DNA of 64,000 bases, from assembly GCA_041447175.1 (NCBI GenBank), contig CP166960.1, forward strand, positions 2,669,034-2,733,033. Reading direction: 5' to 3'. Positions 47,175 to 55,681 of this stretch are shown in pieces; the stretch's first letter is position 1, and the number at the start of each line of letters is the position of its first letter. Origin of the DNA: Candidatus Bathyarchaeia archaeon (GTDB taxonomy: Archaea > Thermoproteota > Bathyarchaeia > Bathyarchaeales > Bathycorpusculaceae). The notes beneath the pieces were generated by a model that had not been told where the DNA came from, did no database searches, and worked only from the letters and a program-made list of their open reading frames with translations. Made by a program: the position numbers and the translations under genes.

Positions 47175-47427
47175 GCAGGGGGTGGGATTCGGACCTCCCG
47201 AACTTGGCTATGTATCGCCACTCGTTCCTATGCAGCTTCCCTCTCTTTTTTCTTCTCCGAAAATACGATAGGCAACACCAAGACTTGAAAGGATTCAAAA
47301 CGGTATACCCTTACAGGGGCAGTTCAGCGTTATTGCTGTCGATACCCTTTTTCAAAGAAGCGATATAGGTGCTACCCCTGATTAGTCAAGCTAACGCATA
47401 AGTCCCAGCGGGCCCGCCACCACCTGC
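47175..47427 (+). ncRNA. Unidentified structured RNA candidate
   Basis: Arms GCAGGGGGTGG (47175-47185) and CCACCACCTGC (47417-47427) form an 11-position closing helix with one mismatch around 231 bases. Inside are TTCGG/CCGAA, TGGC/GCCA and the palindrome GCGGGCCCGC. The ends are far more GC-rich than the flanks. Two T-runs after the 3' arm look like a terminator on the plus strand. It does not fit tRNA, and SRP or RNase P motifs were not found. Confidence 0.4.
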
Positions 47428-47442
47428 GCACATTTATACCGC

Positions 47443-47457
47443 TTTTTCCTCTTTTTT
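47443..47457 (+). terminator. T-run terminator after the candidate RNA
   Basis: TTTTT at 47443-47447 and TTTTTT at 47452-47457, typical archaeal termination signals on the plus strand. Confidence 0.4.
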
Positions 47458-47547
47458 ATGTACCATTTCCAGGGCTTTTTTAGCAAAATCAAGATAATTT
47501 TTTAAACCTCTAATTTGTCTAATTAGAGGCATATTCGTACTTGAGTT

Positions 47548-49707
47548 ATGAAAGAAGGAAAAATAAGGGAGGAATCTGCTCCTACGTCGAGTGAAAAGCA
47601 GAAAGCCGGCAAAGGAAACAAGTTCGAATTCCCAAAGATTCTATTCCGCAACCGAAAACAAAGTGAAGACAATCTTGCAAACCTTGCCATACAATTGGCA
47701 GAGACTAACAGGAAACTAGAGGAAGAAATAGCAGAGCGCAAAAAGATTGAAGAGGAATTGGTCAGAAATGAGCAACGTTGGATAACTACTTTGCGGAGCA
47801 TCGGAGATGCGGTAATTGCTACAGACACAGCTGGCAACGTTACATTCATGAACAAAGTAGCTGAAGACTTAACAGGCTGGTCTATAACGGAGGCACAGCA
47901 GAAACCTCTGGCTAAAGTTTTCAATATTGGTAATGAGCAATCCCGACAGCAGGTAGAGAGCCCTATAAGCAGAGTTCTAAAAGAGGGCACAATAGTTGGT
48001 CTAGCTAACCATACGGTTCTCACAAGAAAAGACGGCTCAGAAGTCCCAATTGACGATAGCGGCGCACCCATAAAAGATGACAATGGTAGAATGGTTGGCG
48101 TTATTCTTGTATTTCGAGACATAACGGAGCGCAAGAAGACTGAAGAGCATCTACGAAGGCTTGCAACTGTTATCGCAGACTCCAATGATGCAATCACGGT
48201 TCAGGCTTTTTCAGGCAAAATTCTTGCTTGGAATAAGGGTGCTGAAAAGATGTATGGCTGGACTGAAGCTGAAGCATTGTCTGCAAGCACTCTGGACCTT
48301 GTTCCCCAAGAAAAACGAGAAGAGATGGCGGTCTTTATGGATAAACTGAAGGCAGGAGAGAATGTGGAGTCATTTGAAACCAAGCGGTTAACAAAGGATG
48401 GTAGATGCTTGGATGTTTGGCTTACGGTCACAAAGTTAGTTGACGATTCAGGTAAGCCAATTGCTATTGCTACTACTGAGCGGGATATAACTGAACGAAA
48501 GAGAAACCAGCATGAATTGTGGCAGGCTAAGAATGATTGGGAGCGCACTTTTGATAGCATCCCTGATTTCATCGCTATTTTGGATGCCAAACACCAGATT
48601 GTTCGCGTTAATCGTGCAATGGCACAGCAATTAGGAGTTACCATGCAGGAGGCGACAGGTTTGTCCTGTTATAAGGTGGTTCATGGTACTAGTTTGCCGC
48701 CAGCGTTCTGTCCACATTCTAAAGTGATACAAGATGGGAAAGAGCATGTTGCCGAAGTACATGAGCCACGTCTTGGCGGCGACTTTATAGTAAGTGCCAC
48801 CCCCTTATTCGACGAGAAAGGTAACTATGTTGGGTCAGTTCATGTCGCCAGAAACATTACTGAACGTAAAAAAGCCGAAGAAGCGCTGAGAAAATCTGAG
48901 CGTGTTGCTCGCCGTCATGCTAAAGCACTTGAGGAGATGAAAGTAAAGCTGGAGGAGAAAGCTGCCAAGGTTGAAGAATATGCTAATCAAATGGAACAGC
49001 TTGCCCAAGAAAGGCTTGATAAGTTAAAGGACGCTGAAAGACTTGCCACTATCGGCCAAGTAGCAGGTATGGTGGGACATGACATACGGAATCCTTTGCA
49101 GGCAATAACTAACAGCCTATACTTGGTAGAGTCCGACATACAGCAGTTATCAGCGAGCGCTGAAAAAACAAGCGCTCTTGAAAGCTTAAAGGAGATACAG
49201 CAGAACGTAGAGTACATCAATAAGATAGTAGCCGACTTGCAGGATTACGCTAAGGTGATTAAACCTGTTATTAAAGAGACAGATTTGCAGGCTCTCTGTA
49301 ATCAAGTGTTGCTCAAAAACGGGGTTCCAAAAAGTATTGCAGCTAATTGTACAGTTGAAAGTGAGGTAAAAACGCTACTAGCTGACCCAGACATGCTTAA
49401 ACGTATTCTTGGTAATCTGGTATCTAACGCTGTCCATGCAATGCCAAACGGCGGGAAATTAATGATACACGCGTTCAAAGAGAAAAAGGAAGTAGTGCTT
49501 ACGGTTGAAGATACAGGTATAGGCATCCCAGATGACATTAAACCTAAACTCTTCACGCCCTTGTTCACCACGCGATCAAAGGGACAAGGTTTCGGTTTAC
49601 CTGTGGTCAAACGTATGGCTGAAGCGATGGGTGGAACCGTAACCTTTGAAAGCCAAATTGGCAAAGGCACAAAGTTCACCGTGCGCTTCCCTCATCCACA
49701 AAGTTAG
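47548..49707 (+). CDS. Soluble multi-PAS histidine kinase
   Basis: A 719-residue sensor kinase without membrane helices. A basic N-terminus and coiled coil (about 45-75) lead to three PAS domains (about 75-190, 200-320, 325-450), each ending in an R/E-x-ITERK linker. Another coiled coil precedes the phospho-acceptor H511 in GHDIRNPLQAITNSLY. The ATPase has N (NLVSNAVHAMPNGG), G1 (VEDTGIGIP) and G2 (GQGFGLPVVKRM) boxes. No response regulator is adjacent, so the partner is elsewhere. Cytoplasmic PAS sensing of a redox or small-molecule signal is likely. Confidence 0.93.
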   Translation: MKEGKIREESAPTSSEKQKAGKGNKFEFPKILFRNRKQSEDNLANLAIQLAETNRKLEEEIAERKKIEEELVRNEQRWITTLRSIGDAVIATDTAGNVTFMNKVAEDLTGWSITEAQQKPLAKVFNIGNEQSRQQVESPISRVLKEGTIVGLANHTVLTRKDGSEVPIDDSGAPIKDDNGRMVGVILVFRDITERKKTEEHLRRLATVIADSNDAITVQAFSGKILAWNKGAEKMYGWTEAEALSASTLDLVPQEKREEMAVFMDKLKAGENVESFETKRLTKDGRCLDVWLTVTKLVDDSGKPIAIATTERDITERKRNQHELWQAKNDWERTFDSIPDFIAILDAKHQIVRVNRAMAQQLGVTMQEATGLSCYKVVHGTSLPPAFCPHSKVIQDGKEHVAEVHEPRLGGDFIVSATPLFDEKGNYVGSVHVARNITERKKAEEALRKSERVARRHAKALEEMKVKLEEKAAKVEEYANQMEQLAQERLDKLKDAERLATIGQVAGMVGHDIRNPLQAITNSLYLVESDIQQLSASAEKTSALESLKEIQQNVEYINKIVADLQDYAKVIKPVIKETDLQALCNQVLLKNGVPKSIAANCTVESEVKTLLADPDMLKRILGNLVSNAVHAMPNGGKLMIHAFKEKKEVVLTVEDTGIGIPDDIKPKLFTPLFTTRSKGQGFGLPVVKRMAEAMGGTVTFESQIGKGTKFTVRFPHPQS

Positions 49708-49853
49708 GCGGCAAATGCGGCTTTCAAGCAATAGAATATAGCAAATACAAGACAAGGCTTTTTCCATGTAGTTATTTGTAGTTTCGCACATGTAACAACA
49801 TATCTTTAACAGGGATGTTTTGAAAAACGTATGTCTCAAAGGAGGACTTGTAC

Positions 49854-50096
49854 ATGATATCTGCTATAGTGTTAGTAAATACAGAAGTTGGTGAAGAGTC
49901 TAAAGTGCTCGAACGTATCAAAAAGATCGAAGGAGTGGAAGAAGCACACACCCTGTGGGGCGTCTACGACTTAATGGTCAAAATAAAAGCCAACTCCATC
50001 GACAAACTGAAGGAAACCATCAAGTCGCACCTACGGCGAATGGACAACGTCAACGCCCTTCTGACTTTGATGATAGTTGAAGCAACTCACAAATAA
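49854..50096 (+). CDS. Stand-alone RAM (Lrp C-terminal) domain protein
   Basis: An 80-residue protein made only of the Lrp/AsnC effector-binding RAM fold: MISAIVLVNTEVGEE opens strand 1, GVEEAHTLWGVYDLMVKI is the central strand-turn, and VNALLTLMIVE the last strand. It has no DNA-binding domain. Such proteins form oligomers that bind amino acids and can pair with full-length Lrp proteins. ATG 49854 follows GGAGGAC by seven bases, which decides against TTG 49848. Confidence 0.85.
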   Translation: MISAIVLVNTEVGEESKVLERIKKIEGVEEAHTLWGVYDLMVKIKANSIDKLKETIKSHLRRMDNVNALLTLMIVEATHK

Positions 50097-50131
50097 CAAA
50101 ACCCTATTTTCTTAAGTTAGAGGTGTTTAGG

Positions 50132-50482
50132 ATGGAGTTTTGCCCAAACTGCGGTTCCCGTTTGGCAACGAAGAAAGCGCCGGCAAAGAAAGTAGCATTG
50201 TGGCTTGTTTGCCATAAATGCGGATTTGAGAAGCCTCAGCAAGCTGGGAAACAACCGGTGCTCGTGAATAGAGTAATTCAGCATTCGACACAGCAGATGG
50301 TGGCGGTAATCGGCGAGCAGGAGGCGCAGCTTAACACTCTGCCAACGATAGGCATTGAATGCCCACGGTGCGGAAACAACAGAGCTTACGTTTGGCTTGT
50401 GCAAACTCGGGGCGCGGATGAATCCTCTACCCAATTCATGCGGTGTTCAAAATGCAACTACACATTCAGAGAATATAGCTAA
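50132..50482 (+). CDS. tfs: Transcript-cleavage factor TFS / RPB9-like
   Basis: A 116-residue archaeal TFIIS-like protein. An N-terminal zinc ribbon (CPNCGS then CHKCGF) and a C-terminal one (CPRCGNN then CSKCNYTF) flank a linker. The C-terminal hairpin carries the acidic pair in TRGADESSTQFMRC, needed to stimulate RNA cleavage by stalled RNA polymerase. The protein is thus likely active TFS rather than only RpoM. GAGGTG six bases before ATG 50132 sets the start. Confidence 0.92.
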   Translation: MEFCPNCGSRLATKKAPAKKVALWLVCHKCGFEKPQQAGKQPVLVNRVIQHSTQQMVAVIGEQEAQLNTLPTIGIECPRCGNNRAYVWLVQTRGADESSTQFMRCSKCNYTFREYS

Positions 50483-50517
50483 CGCTGTCAACACTCCACA
50501 AAGCGGGGACATGCTGC

Positions 50518-50634
50518 ATGATTGATGTATTGTATGAATGCCCGATATGTAAGGCAGAGTTCTCTAATCCTAACGAGTTAAGAGAGCATAGGCTAAAGGA
50601 GCATAAGAATATCGTTAGGGAAATTAGGCTCTGA
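50518..50634 (+). CDS. Tiny C2H2 zinc-finger protein
   Basis: A 38-residue protein, essentially one C2H2 finger: YECPICKAEFSNPNELREHR with a second His five residues later (C-x2-C-x12-H-x4-H). It starts at ATG 50518 and sits 35 bases after tfs on the same strand. Single-finger proteins of this size are common in archaea and their viruses and bind nucleic acid or protein. Product size and motif make this a real gene, but its function is unknown. Confidence 0.75.
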   Translation: MIDVLYECPICKAEFSNPNELREHRLKEHKNIVREIRL

Positions 50635-50721
50635 AATTTGGTTGTGTGTGGTTGCATATAGTAGCCAACAAATCTTTTTATCTACGTTTGATTGAACGTT
50701 TGGTTAAAAACGTGCGTTCGG

Positions 50722-50847
50722 ATGGTCAACTGTCCACACTGCGGAAAAACTCTCACTAAACCCACAAGAAAACTGTCAAACCCCTTCTTTTGCTTAGAGA
50801 TGTATACCTGCGATAGGTGCGGCAAAAAATTTAAAACAGGCTGCTAA
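50722..50847 (+). CDS. Tiny zinc-ribbon protein
   Basis: A 41-residue protein with two CxxC knuckles: VNCPHCGKTL at the start and YTCDRCGKKF near the end, a complete small zinc ribbon. A TATA-like TCTTTTTATCT is about 45 bases before the ATG at 50722. It is convergent with, and overlaps by four bases, the gene on the minus strand. Function unknown; it may bind RNA, DNA or protein. Confidence 0.65.
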   Translation: MVNCPHCGKTLTKPTRKLSNPFFCLEMYTCDRCGKKFKTGC

Positions 50848-51092
50848 CGGCTGCTTGGGGGGGGGAACGGCTTGAACAGTATTAATCCGTCGCTCTCTTG
50901 CTTAACCGCTAAACTGTGTTTCTTAGCGATTTCTTCAACTATTTCTCTATCCGAGTGTTGGACAATGCCTTCAATGTGCAGTGTGTAACCCGTTGAATCT
51001 TTGGATGTTTGGAAAAGTACGGCTTGAGGTGAATGATTGCCGTCAACACGCAAAAGTTCCTTTAAACAAATAATCGCCTCATTTCTTTCCAT
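50844..51092 (-). CDS. Small hypothetical protein ending at a G9 tract
   Basis: An 82-residue ORF (from ATG 51092, MERNEAIICLKELL; a start at 51143 would add 17 residues). The middle looks like an alpha/beta domain, IEGIVQHSDREIVEEIAKKH. The C-terminal FPPPSSR is encoded over a run of nine G (plus strand about 50857-50865), so the exact C-terminus depends on the homopolymer count. No family recognised. It lies at the presumed edge between host genes and provirus. Confidence 0.5.
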   Translation of the reverse strand: MERNEAIICLKELLRVDGNHSPQAVLFQTSKDSTGYTLHIEGIVQHSDREIVEEIAKKHSLAVKQESDGLILFKPFPPPSSR

Positions 51093-51241
51093 TCGGCGCC
51101 ACAAAATCTCTCCTATGTTTAAGTATAAAAGTTTTTTCAGCATACATTTCAGCCCAGAACCTGAACAACAGATAGTCTTTTAAGTTTGAAATTATATCTA
51201 CTGCGCTGAATATTTGGGCGAGCGCTAGCTTAGGATGCTTC

Positions 51242-51571
51242 TTGAGTTTCGCCCCCTTCACCCAAACGTTGGGAGTGCGGTTTTCTAAATTGACACATAA
51301 ACGTGGTAGACGAAGTGCTAAATCAGAAGAGATTCGCAGCCAATGGCAGGCTGCACGCAAATATGTGCAGGATCAAGCCTTCTATGACCGCCTCAAAGGA
51401 GAATCCGTTTGCCGCTCAACACCTAACGATGTAGCCGACCACTTAGCTAAAGCTTTTGGGCAATCGATTCCCGAGGCAATTCCCAATGTGGAGCACGGCT
51501 CGGTTCTAACTGACTCAAGGGGTGAAGGAGCTTTCCAGTTGCAAATTACTTGCCCAGCAATCGCTGACTAG
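51242..51571 (+). CDS. Hypothetical protein, first gene of the viral block
   Basis: Up to 109 residues; TTG 51242 is the longest start and TTG 51290 (MTHKRGRRSAKSEEIRSQW) a likely one. The N-terminus is very basic, followed by a helical QAARKYVQDQAFYDRL and a C-terminal beta part. An overlapping minus-strand ORF (51079-51360) is less convincing. The small basic protein and its strand fit the head of the viral gene run. Function unknown. Confidence 0.45.
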   Translation: MSFAPFTQTLGVRFSKLTHKRGRRSAKSEEIRSQWQAARKYVQDQAFYDRLKGESVCRSTPNDVADHLAKAFGQSIPEAIPNVEHGSVLTDSRGEGAFQLQITCPAIAD

Positions 51572-51583
51572 CAGGTGAGGTCA

Positions 51584-51844
51584 TTGGAAGAAAACAAAGA
51601 AGAAATCTGCCCAGAGGCCAACAAGAACCCAACCTGCCCATATCTTACCTCCATTCACTCCAACTATGCTCAGATCAGTCGCATAGAGAAAGCCCTAATC
51701 GGCGACGACATGCAGTCAGGCTTAGTCGCCAAGGTGCACCAGCTTGAGGTCACCCAGAAAATCCTAGTCGCCTTGGGCAGCGCCAGTCTTGCCGGCTTGA
51801 TTGGCCTTGCCATATTCCTGTTCGAGAGGTTAATTGTAAGCTAA
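51584..51844 (+). CDS. Small protein with C-terminal membrane helix
   Basis: An 86-residue protein with a soluble, Cys-containing N-terminus (EEICPEANKNPTCPYL), a helix with EKALIG, and one C-terminal membrane helix (about 58-80). AGGTGAGG four bases before TTG 51584 supports that start (GTG 51575 is the alternative). Its TAA overlaps the next ATG as TAATG. Single-helix proteins at this place in viral genomes can be holin-like, but no lysis gene is next to it. Confidence 0.6.
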   Translation: MEENKEEICPEANKNPTCPYLTSIHSNYAQISRIEKALIGDDMQSGLVAKVHQLEVTQKILVALGSASLAGLIGLAIFLFERLIVS

Positions 51845-52383
51845 TGTCAATTGTTATTCCAGCCGCTGAAACCATAAAACTCAGCGAACTCAAAACCGAC
51901 GGGCAAAACCCCAACAAGATGAGCAAAGAGCAGCTGGAGCGCCTGAAGGGTTCTATCAAAAAGTGGGGTTTCATTGTCCCAATCATCACTAACAGAGACC
52001 TCTTGATTGCAGACGGCGAACAAAGGTATACTGCTGCAAAAGCCCTTGGAATGACTGAGGTTTCAGTTATTCGCCTGCCAGTAGAAGACGTGGACCGCCG
52101 ACTGCTAAGACAGGTCCTCAACAAGCTAAAGGGCAAACATGAAAAAGAGCTCGACCAACTCGAATACGAACGTATAATTCAAGCAGGAAGGGAAGAGGAC
52201 CTCAAATACCTGCTCATGCTCTCGGATGACAAGCTTGAGAGCCTTCTGGGCGAGGATGAAAAAAGCGTTTCCTTCGATGAGTCATTTGAGATTGTGGTTG
52301 AATGTGAAGACGAGCAGCATCAGGAAGCCGTCTTTAACAAACTGACAAGTGAGGGCTACAAATGCCGAGTTTTGACTTTATGA
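51844..52383 (+). CDS. ParB-like nuclease-domain protein
   Basis: A 179-residue protein with the ParB/Srx N-terminal fold: LSELKTDGQNPNKMSKEQL, GFIVPIITNRDLLIADGEQR (box II GEQR) and RYTAAKALGMTEVSVIRL. There is no helix-turn-helix, so it is not a chromosome-segregation ParB. Stand-alone ParB-like proteins are common just ahead of terminase genes in tailed viruses, often beside methylases; they are CTP-binding or nuclease-like. It overlaps the next gene by 22 bases. Confidence 0.82.
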   Translation: MSIVIPAAETIKLSELKTDGQNPNKMSKEQLERLKGSIKKWGFIVPIITNRDLLIADGEQRYTAAKALGMTEVSVIRLPVEDVDRRLLRQVLNKLKGKHEKELDQLEYERIIQAGREEDLKYLLMLSDDKLESLLGEDEKSVSFDESFEIVVECEDEQHQEAVFNKLTSEGYKCRVLTL

Positions 52384-53486
52384 AAACGTGGACTAAGCCT
52401 GCCAGCTTTCGTGCTCAGTCGGTAATTGGCAGTTTCACCCTTGTTGACTGCAAGATGGAAAAGCGCTTTGTTGGAGAAATACCCATCGAAAATGAGCCTT
52501 GGCAAATCGGCGTTATTGTCGGTCGTAGCGGCACCGGAAAAACAAGCATTGCAAAAACGCTTTTTCCTGACAGCTACATCAAAGCCTTCAAATACACCAA
52601 TGAATCAATTCTGGACGATTTCCCAGAAGGTCTGCAAGTCAACGAAATAACCAAAAACCTGTGCAGCGTGGGGTTTGCTTCTCCTCCGGATTGGCTCAAA
52701 AGCTACGAGGCGCTTAGTCAAGGCGAAAAGATGCGCGTAGACATCGCAAGAGCCTTGAGCTTAGACCAGCCGCTCATAGTCTTTGACGAATTCACAAGCG
52801 TCGTTGATAGGGAGGTCGCAAAGGTAAGTGCCTATGCTATAAGCAAAGCCATTCGGCGAACATCTAAGAAGTTTATCGCAGTTACTTGCCACTATGACGT
52901 TATCGACTGGCTTGACCCTGATTGGGTTTTCTGCACTGACACCATGGAGTTTAGCCGAAAAAAAGAAGTCGGCCGCCCGTTGAACTCCAAGTTTATCGGT
53001 GCGGCACTTCCCTGTGGCAAACCTTTAGGCACTATCATTATCTAAACGGTAAACTTGGCGCAGGCGTCCGCTGCTACGTCGCCATGTACCAGTTTAAGCC
53101 TGTTGCATTCATCGCTGTCGCTCACGTGCACATGAGGTCGCATTATTACCGTGTTAGCCGCCTCGTAGTGTTGCCCGACTATCAGGGCATAGGCATCGGC
53201 AAACGCCTGTAGCCGCCTCGTAGTGTTGCCCGACTATCAGGGCATAGGCATCGGCAAACGCCTGATGAATTTCATCGCCGAGTTTTACACTTCTAAAACG
53301 AAGCTGCCGTTTTATTTGGTAACGAGCAATCCTCAGCTGGTACGGGGCGACCTGGGTAACTGGGTTATCAAGCGTATTGGGCATGGTAGCCACGGAAAAG
53401 GCAACACAAGAATAAACCAGGGGCTAGTCAAATCCAACAGCAAAGGACGCTTGACTGTTTCGCTTAAGTATGTGCCTAAAAGGTAA
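52362..53486 (+). pseudogene. ABC-type ATPase fused to GNAT domain, broken by frameshift and 55-bp duplication
   Basis: The first ORF (52362-53045) is an ABC-like ATPase: Walker A GRSGTGKTS, signature LSQGEKMRVDIARAL, Walker B LIVFDEFTSVVD. In the -1 frame after the A7 run near 52962 the sequence continues as a GNAT domain (YRCGTSLWQTFRHYHYLNG, then VLPDYQGIGIGKRL). An exact 55-base tandem copy (53155-53209 and 53210-53264) then adds a stop; without it the frame runs on to TAA at 53486. Intact fusions of this type occur in phages before terminase. Function unknown. Confidence 0.8.
53155..53264. repeat. Perfect 55-bp tandem duplication
   Basis: Positions 53155-53209 and 53210-53264 are identical. 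The unit length is not a multiple of three and breaks the GNAT frame. Fifty-five is also a common assembler k-mer length, so an assembly join is possible. Confidence 0.95.
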
Positions 53487-53518
53487 TTTTCCAGAAAACT
53501 TGGAAAAGGGTGTTATTT

Positions 53519-54037
53519 TTGAACGCTAATACGCTTGAAAGACGTTTAGAATTGCTAAAGGACGAAGGAAACGGCTTAAACAAGCGTGAAATCGTCCAAG
53601 ATTTAACCCAAAAGTTCCGCTGTTCAGACAGCACAGTCTATAATGATTTTGCCACTCGGTCTGTTTGGCAGCCGCTTGTACAGGAAATCACGGCTTCTTT
53701 GTTTAAGATACAGAATCGCCATGAGCAGCTCTACCGCAAAGCAAGCTTCATGTACACTCAGGCAAAAAACGACCGTGCACGCATTGCTGCCTTGAATCTT
53801 ATGCGCCAAATCAACGTTGAACTTGCCCAGCTTAGCGGTGCTAAACCAACCGAACAAACGCAGACTGAAGAAATCCATATCCGATGGGAAGACCCCGAAG
53901 TATGCAAAAAACAATACTCATCCGATACAAGCCTCACGCGGGACAGCTTCAGTTCCATTTCTGCCCCGCCCGTTTCCGAGTGCTTAACTGTGGACGCCGC
54001 TGGGGCAAAACCGTCTGTGGCGCCAACGAATTCATAA
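53519..54037 (+). CDS. Terminase small subunit-like protein
   Basis: A 172-residue protein with an N-terminal helix-turn-helix (LNKREIVQDLTQKF then CSDSTVYNDF) and a long helical region, IQNRHEQLYRKASFMYTQ. This design and its place just before terL suggest the small terminase subunit, which recognises viral DNA for packaging. GGGTG before TTG 53519 supports that start. The C-terminal third overlaps terL by more than 130 bases, longer than usual; the last 40 residues are Ser/Thr-rich and may not be functional. Confidence 0.6.
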   Translation: MNANTLERRLELLKDEGNGLNKREIVQDLTQKFRCSDSTVYNDFATRSVWQPLVQEITASLFKIQNRHEQLYRKASFMYTQAKNDRARIAALNLMRQINVELAQLSGAKPTEQTQTEEIHIRWEDPEVCKKQYSSDTSLTRDSFSSISAPPVSECLTVDAAGAKPSVAPTNS

Positions 54038-55134
54038 GACAAATCTGGCAGCAAGGCCAAGGCAAAGAAAAGTCAGGCATCGTTGGTTTTGCTGTCGCCC
54101 CAACTTATTGGCATACACAGCGGCAATGGAGTGAGTTCTTCAACTACTGCCCTGCTGAACTAATCGAGGAAATTCACAGAGCCGACCGCCATGTGCTCCT
54201 GAAGGGCAAGCGGAATATCTGGTTCAAAAGCGCTGATAACCCTGATTCGCTAAGAAGCCAAGGTATCAAGGTTCTATGGGTTGATGAGGGGGCACAGATT
54301 GCCGAGGAAGCCTGGACGTTGGCACTTAGGCCTGCGTTGATGGATGAGAAAGGCATTGCATTCTTCACTGGCACCCCTCGGGGACACAACTGGTACTTCC
54401 AACTCTGGACACGAGGGCAAGACCCTTCCCAGAAGGATTACAAAAGCTGGAGCTTCCCAAGTGCTTCCAACCCATACTTAGACCCAGCAGAGATTGCCGC
54501 TTTCGCACGGGACATGCCTGAGTTGGCTTACCGCCAAGAGGTTCTCGCCGAATTTCTTGAAGATGTGGGCAGTGTTTTTCGAGGCGTTGACCGCATAGTG
54601 AAAGGCAGCTTTGAGCCGCCGAACCGCTTCAAGCAATATGTCATGGGCGCCGACCTTGCAAAGCTCGAAGACTTCACCGTCCTATGCGTCCTCGATGCTG
54701 ACGGGCGTCTAGTGGCTTTTGACCGCTTCAGTGAACTCGATTGGGTTTTCCAGCGCAAAAGAATGGTTCAACTTGCCCAGCGCTATGATGCACGGCTGCT
54801 GATTGACTGCACAGGAGTCGGCGACCCCGTCTGCGATGAACTCTACCGAGAAAACGTTCGAGTGGAAGGCTACAAGTTCACCAACGCAACCAAGAAAGAC
54901 CTCATCGAAAACCTCAGCATAATGATTGAGAACCAGCAGCTAACCATCCCCAACATCCCCGAATTAATCAACGAACTAAAACTCTATGGCTACAAGACCA
55001 CTGCCAGCGGCAATGTGCAGTACGGAGCACCAGAAGGTTACCATGACGACTGCGTTGTGGCATTGGCGCTGGCAGCTTGGCAGCTGAAACGGTCTCCTCC
55101 TCCAGGAGTGGGTGTGGGTTTTGTACCTCACTAA
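53884..55134 (+). CDS. terL: Terminase large subunit
   Basis: The DNA-packaging motor of tailed viruses. The 416-residue product has Walker A CGRRWGKTV (about 39-47 from this start), Walker B KVLWVDEGAQ, the coupling region FFTGTPRGHNWYF, and an RNase H-like nuclease with GADLAKLEDFTVL, LLIDCTGVGD and GYHDDCVVALALA. All catalytic acidic residues seem present, so it may be functional. ATG 53902 (MQKTILIRY) is an alternative start. It is followed by a minus-strand gene. Confidence 0.95.
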   Translation: MGRPRSMQKTILIRYKPHAGQLQFHFCPARFRVLNCGRRWGKTVCGANEFIRQIWQQGQGKEKSGIVGFAVAPTYWHTQRQWSEFFNYCPAELIEEIHRADRHVLLKGKRNIWFKSADNPDSLRSQGIKVLWVDEGAQIAEEAWTLALRPALMDEKGIAFFTGTPRGHNWYFQLWTRGQDPSQKDYKSWSFPSASNPYLDPAEIAAFARDMPELAYRQEVLAEFLEDVGSVFRGVDRIVKGSFEPPNRFKQYVMGADLAKLEDFTVLCVLDADGRLVAFDRFSELDWVFQRKRMVQLAQRYDARLLIDCTGVGDPVCDELYRENVRVEGYKFTNATKKDLIENLSIMIENQQLTIPNIPELINELKLYGYKTTASGNVQYGAPEGYHDDCVVALALAAWQLKRSPPPGVGVGFVPH

Positions 55135-55616
55135 GTTGTTGGTCTAGCTATACTATTGACTTTTGCAATCCATGCAGACGATAAACCAAAAGCTCTTGCA
55201 CCATCTAGCATAATCTTAAGATACTCATCGGTAGGTGCCGTGAAATGTGTTTTGCATTTATCACAAACGGTGTATGTAGCTACGCCATCCACTTTCTCGT
55301 TGTCTTTTAGAATAACCGAAACAGGTATTTTGCGGTAGGAGTTAGGGGCGCCTTCCTTTATATCAATAGTTTGCATGTCGGCTTTGGTCATTTCGAATAA
55401 AACCCCTTCGACATACTCGCCTTGTGATGGCTCTATGTTAGCTGCACCGCCTCCCCTACTTCGAGAGTAATAATTAAAATCTAATGTGTAATCCCTGAGG
55501 ACGCAAGGTCTAGGTGATTTTAACTTTAGGTCGATTAACGGTCTATTTCGCTTCTTACACCACTTGTCCAAGTCTTCCTGATTTAAATTTGAGCCGTATG
55601 CAAAGTAGCTAACCAT
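55131..55616 (-). CDS. Gamma-glutamylcyclotransferase-like protein
   Basis: A 161-residue GGCT/AIG2-fold protein starting MVSYFAYGSNLNQEDL, whose YGSNL loop is the family hallmark; VEGVLFEMTKAD marks the strand with the usual acidic residue. A CDKC pair is unusual. Family members act on gamma-glutamyl amines or peptides. It sits on the opposite strand between terminase and portal genes and overlaps terL's stop by four bases, so it looks like an accessory gene carried by the virus. Confidence 0.8.
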   Translation of the reverse strand: MVSYFAYGSNLNQEDLDKWCKKRNRPLIDLKLKSPRPCVLRDYTLDFNYYSRSRGGGAANIEPSQGEYVEGVLFEMTKADMQTIDIKEGAPNSYRKIPVSVILKDNEKVDGVATYTVCDKCKTHFTAPTDEYLKIMLDGARAFGLSSAWIAKVNSIARPTT

Positions 55617-55681
55617 ATTCTCACCGAATTATCGACAAGTTGTTTGAGTTAGAATAAAAAACTTGCCAAAAAAGTGATCAT

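Noticed and set aside
47171..47427. tRNA with encoded CCA on the minus strand (CCCCTGC-A-CCA end)
   Set aside because: The T-stem has two mismatches, position 8 is not U, there is no D-arm, and 253 bases would need a huge intron; a structured RNA on the plus strand fits better.
51079..51360. Minus-strand ORF of 93 codons at the provirus edge
   Set aside because: Overlaps two better-supported genes and has no ribosome site.
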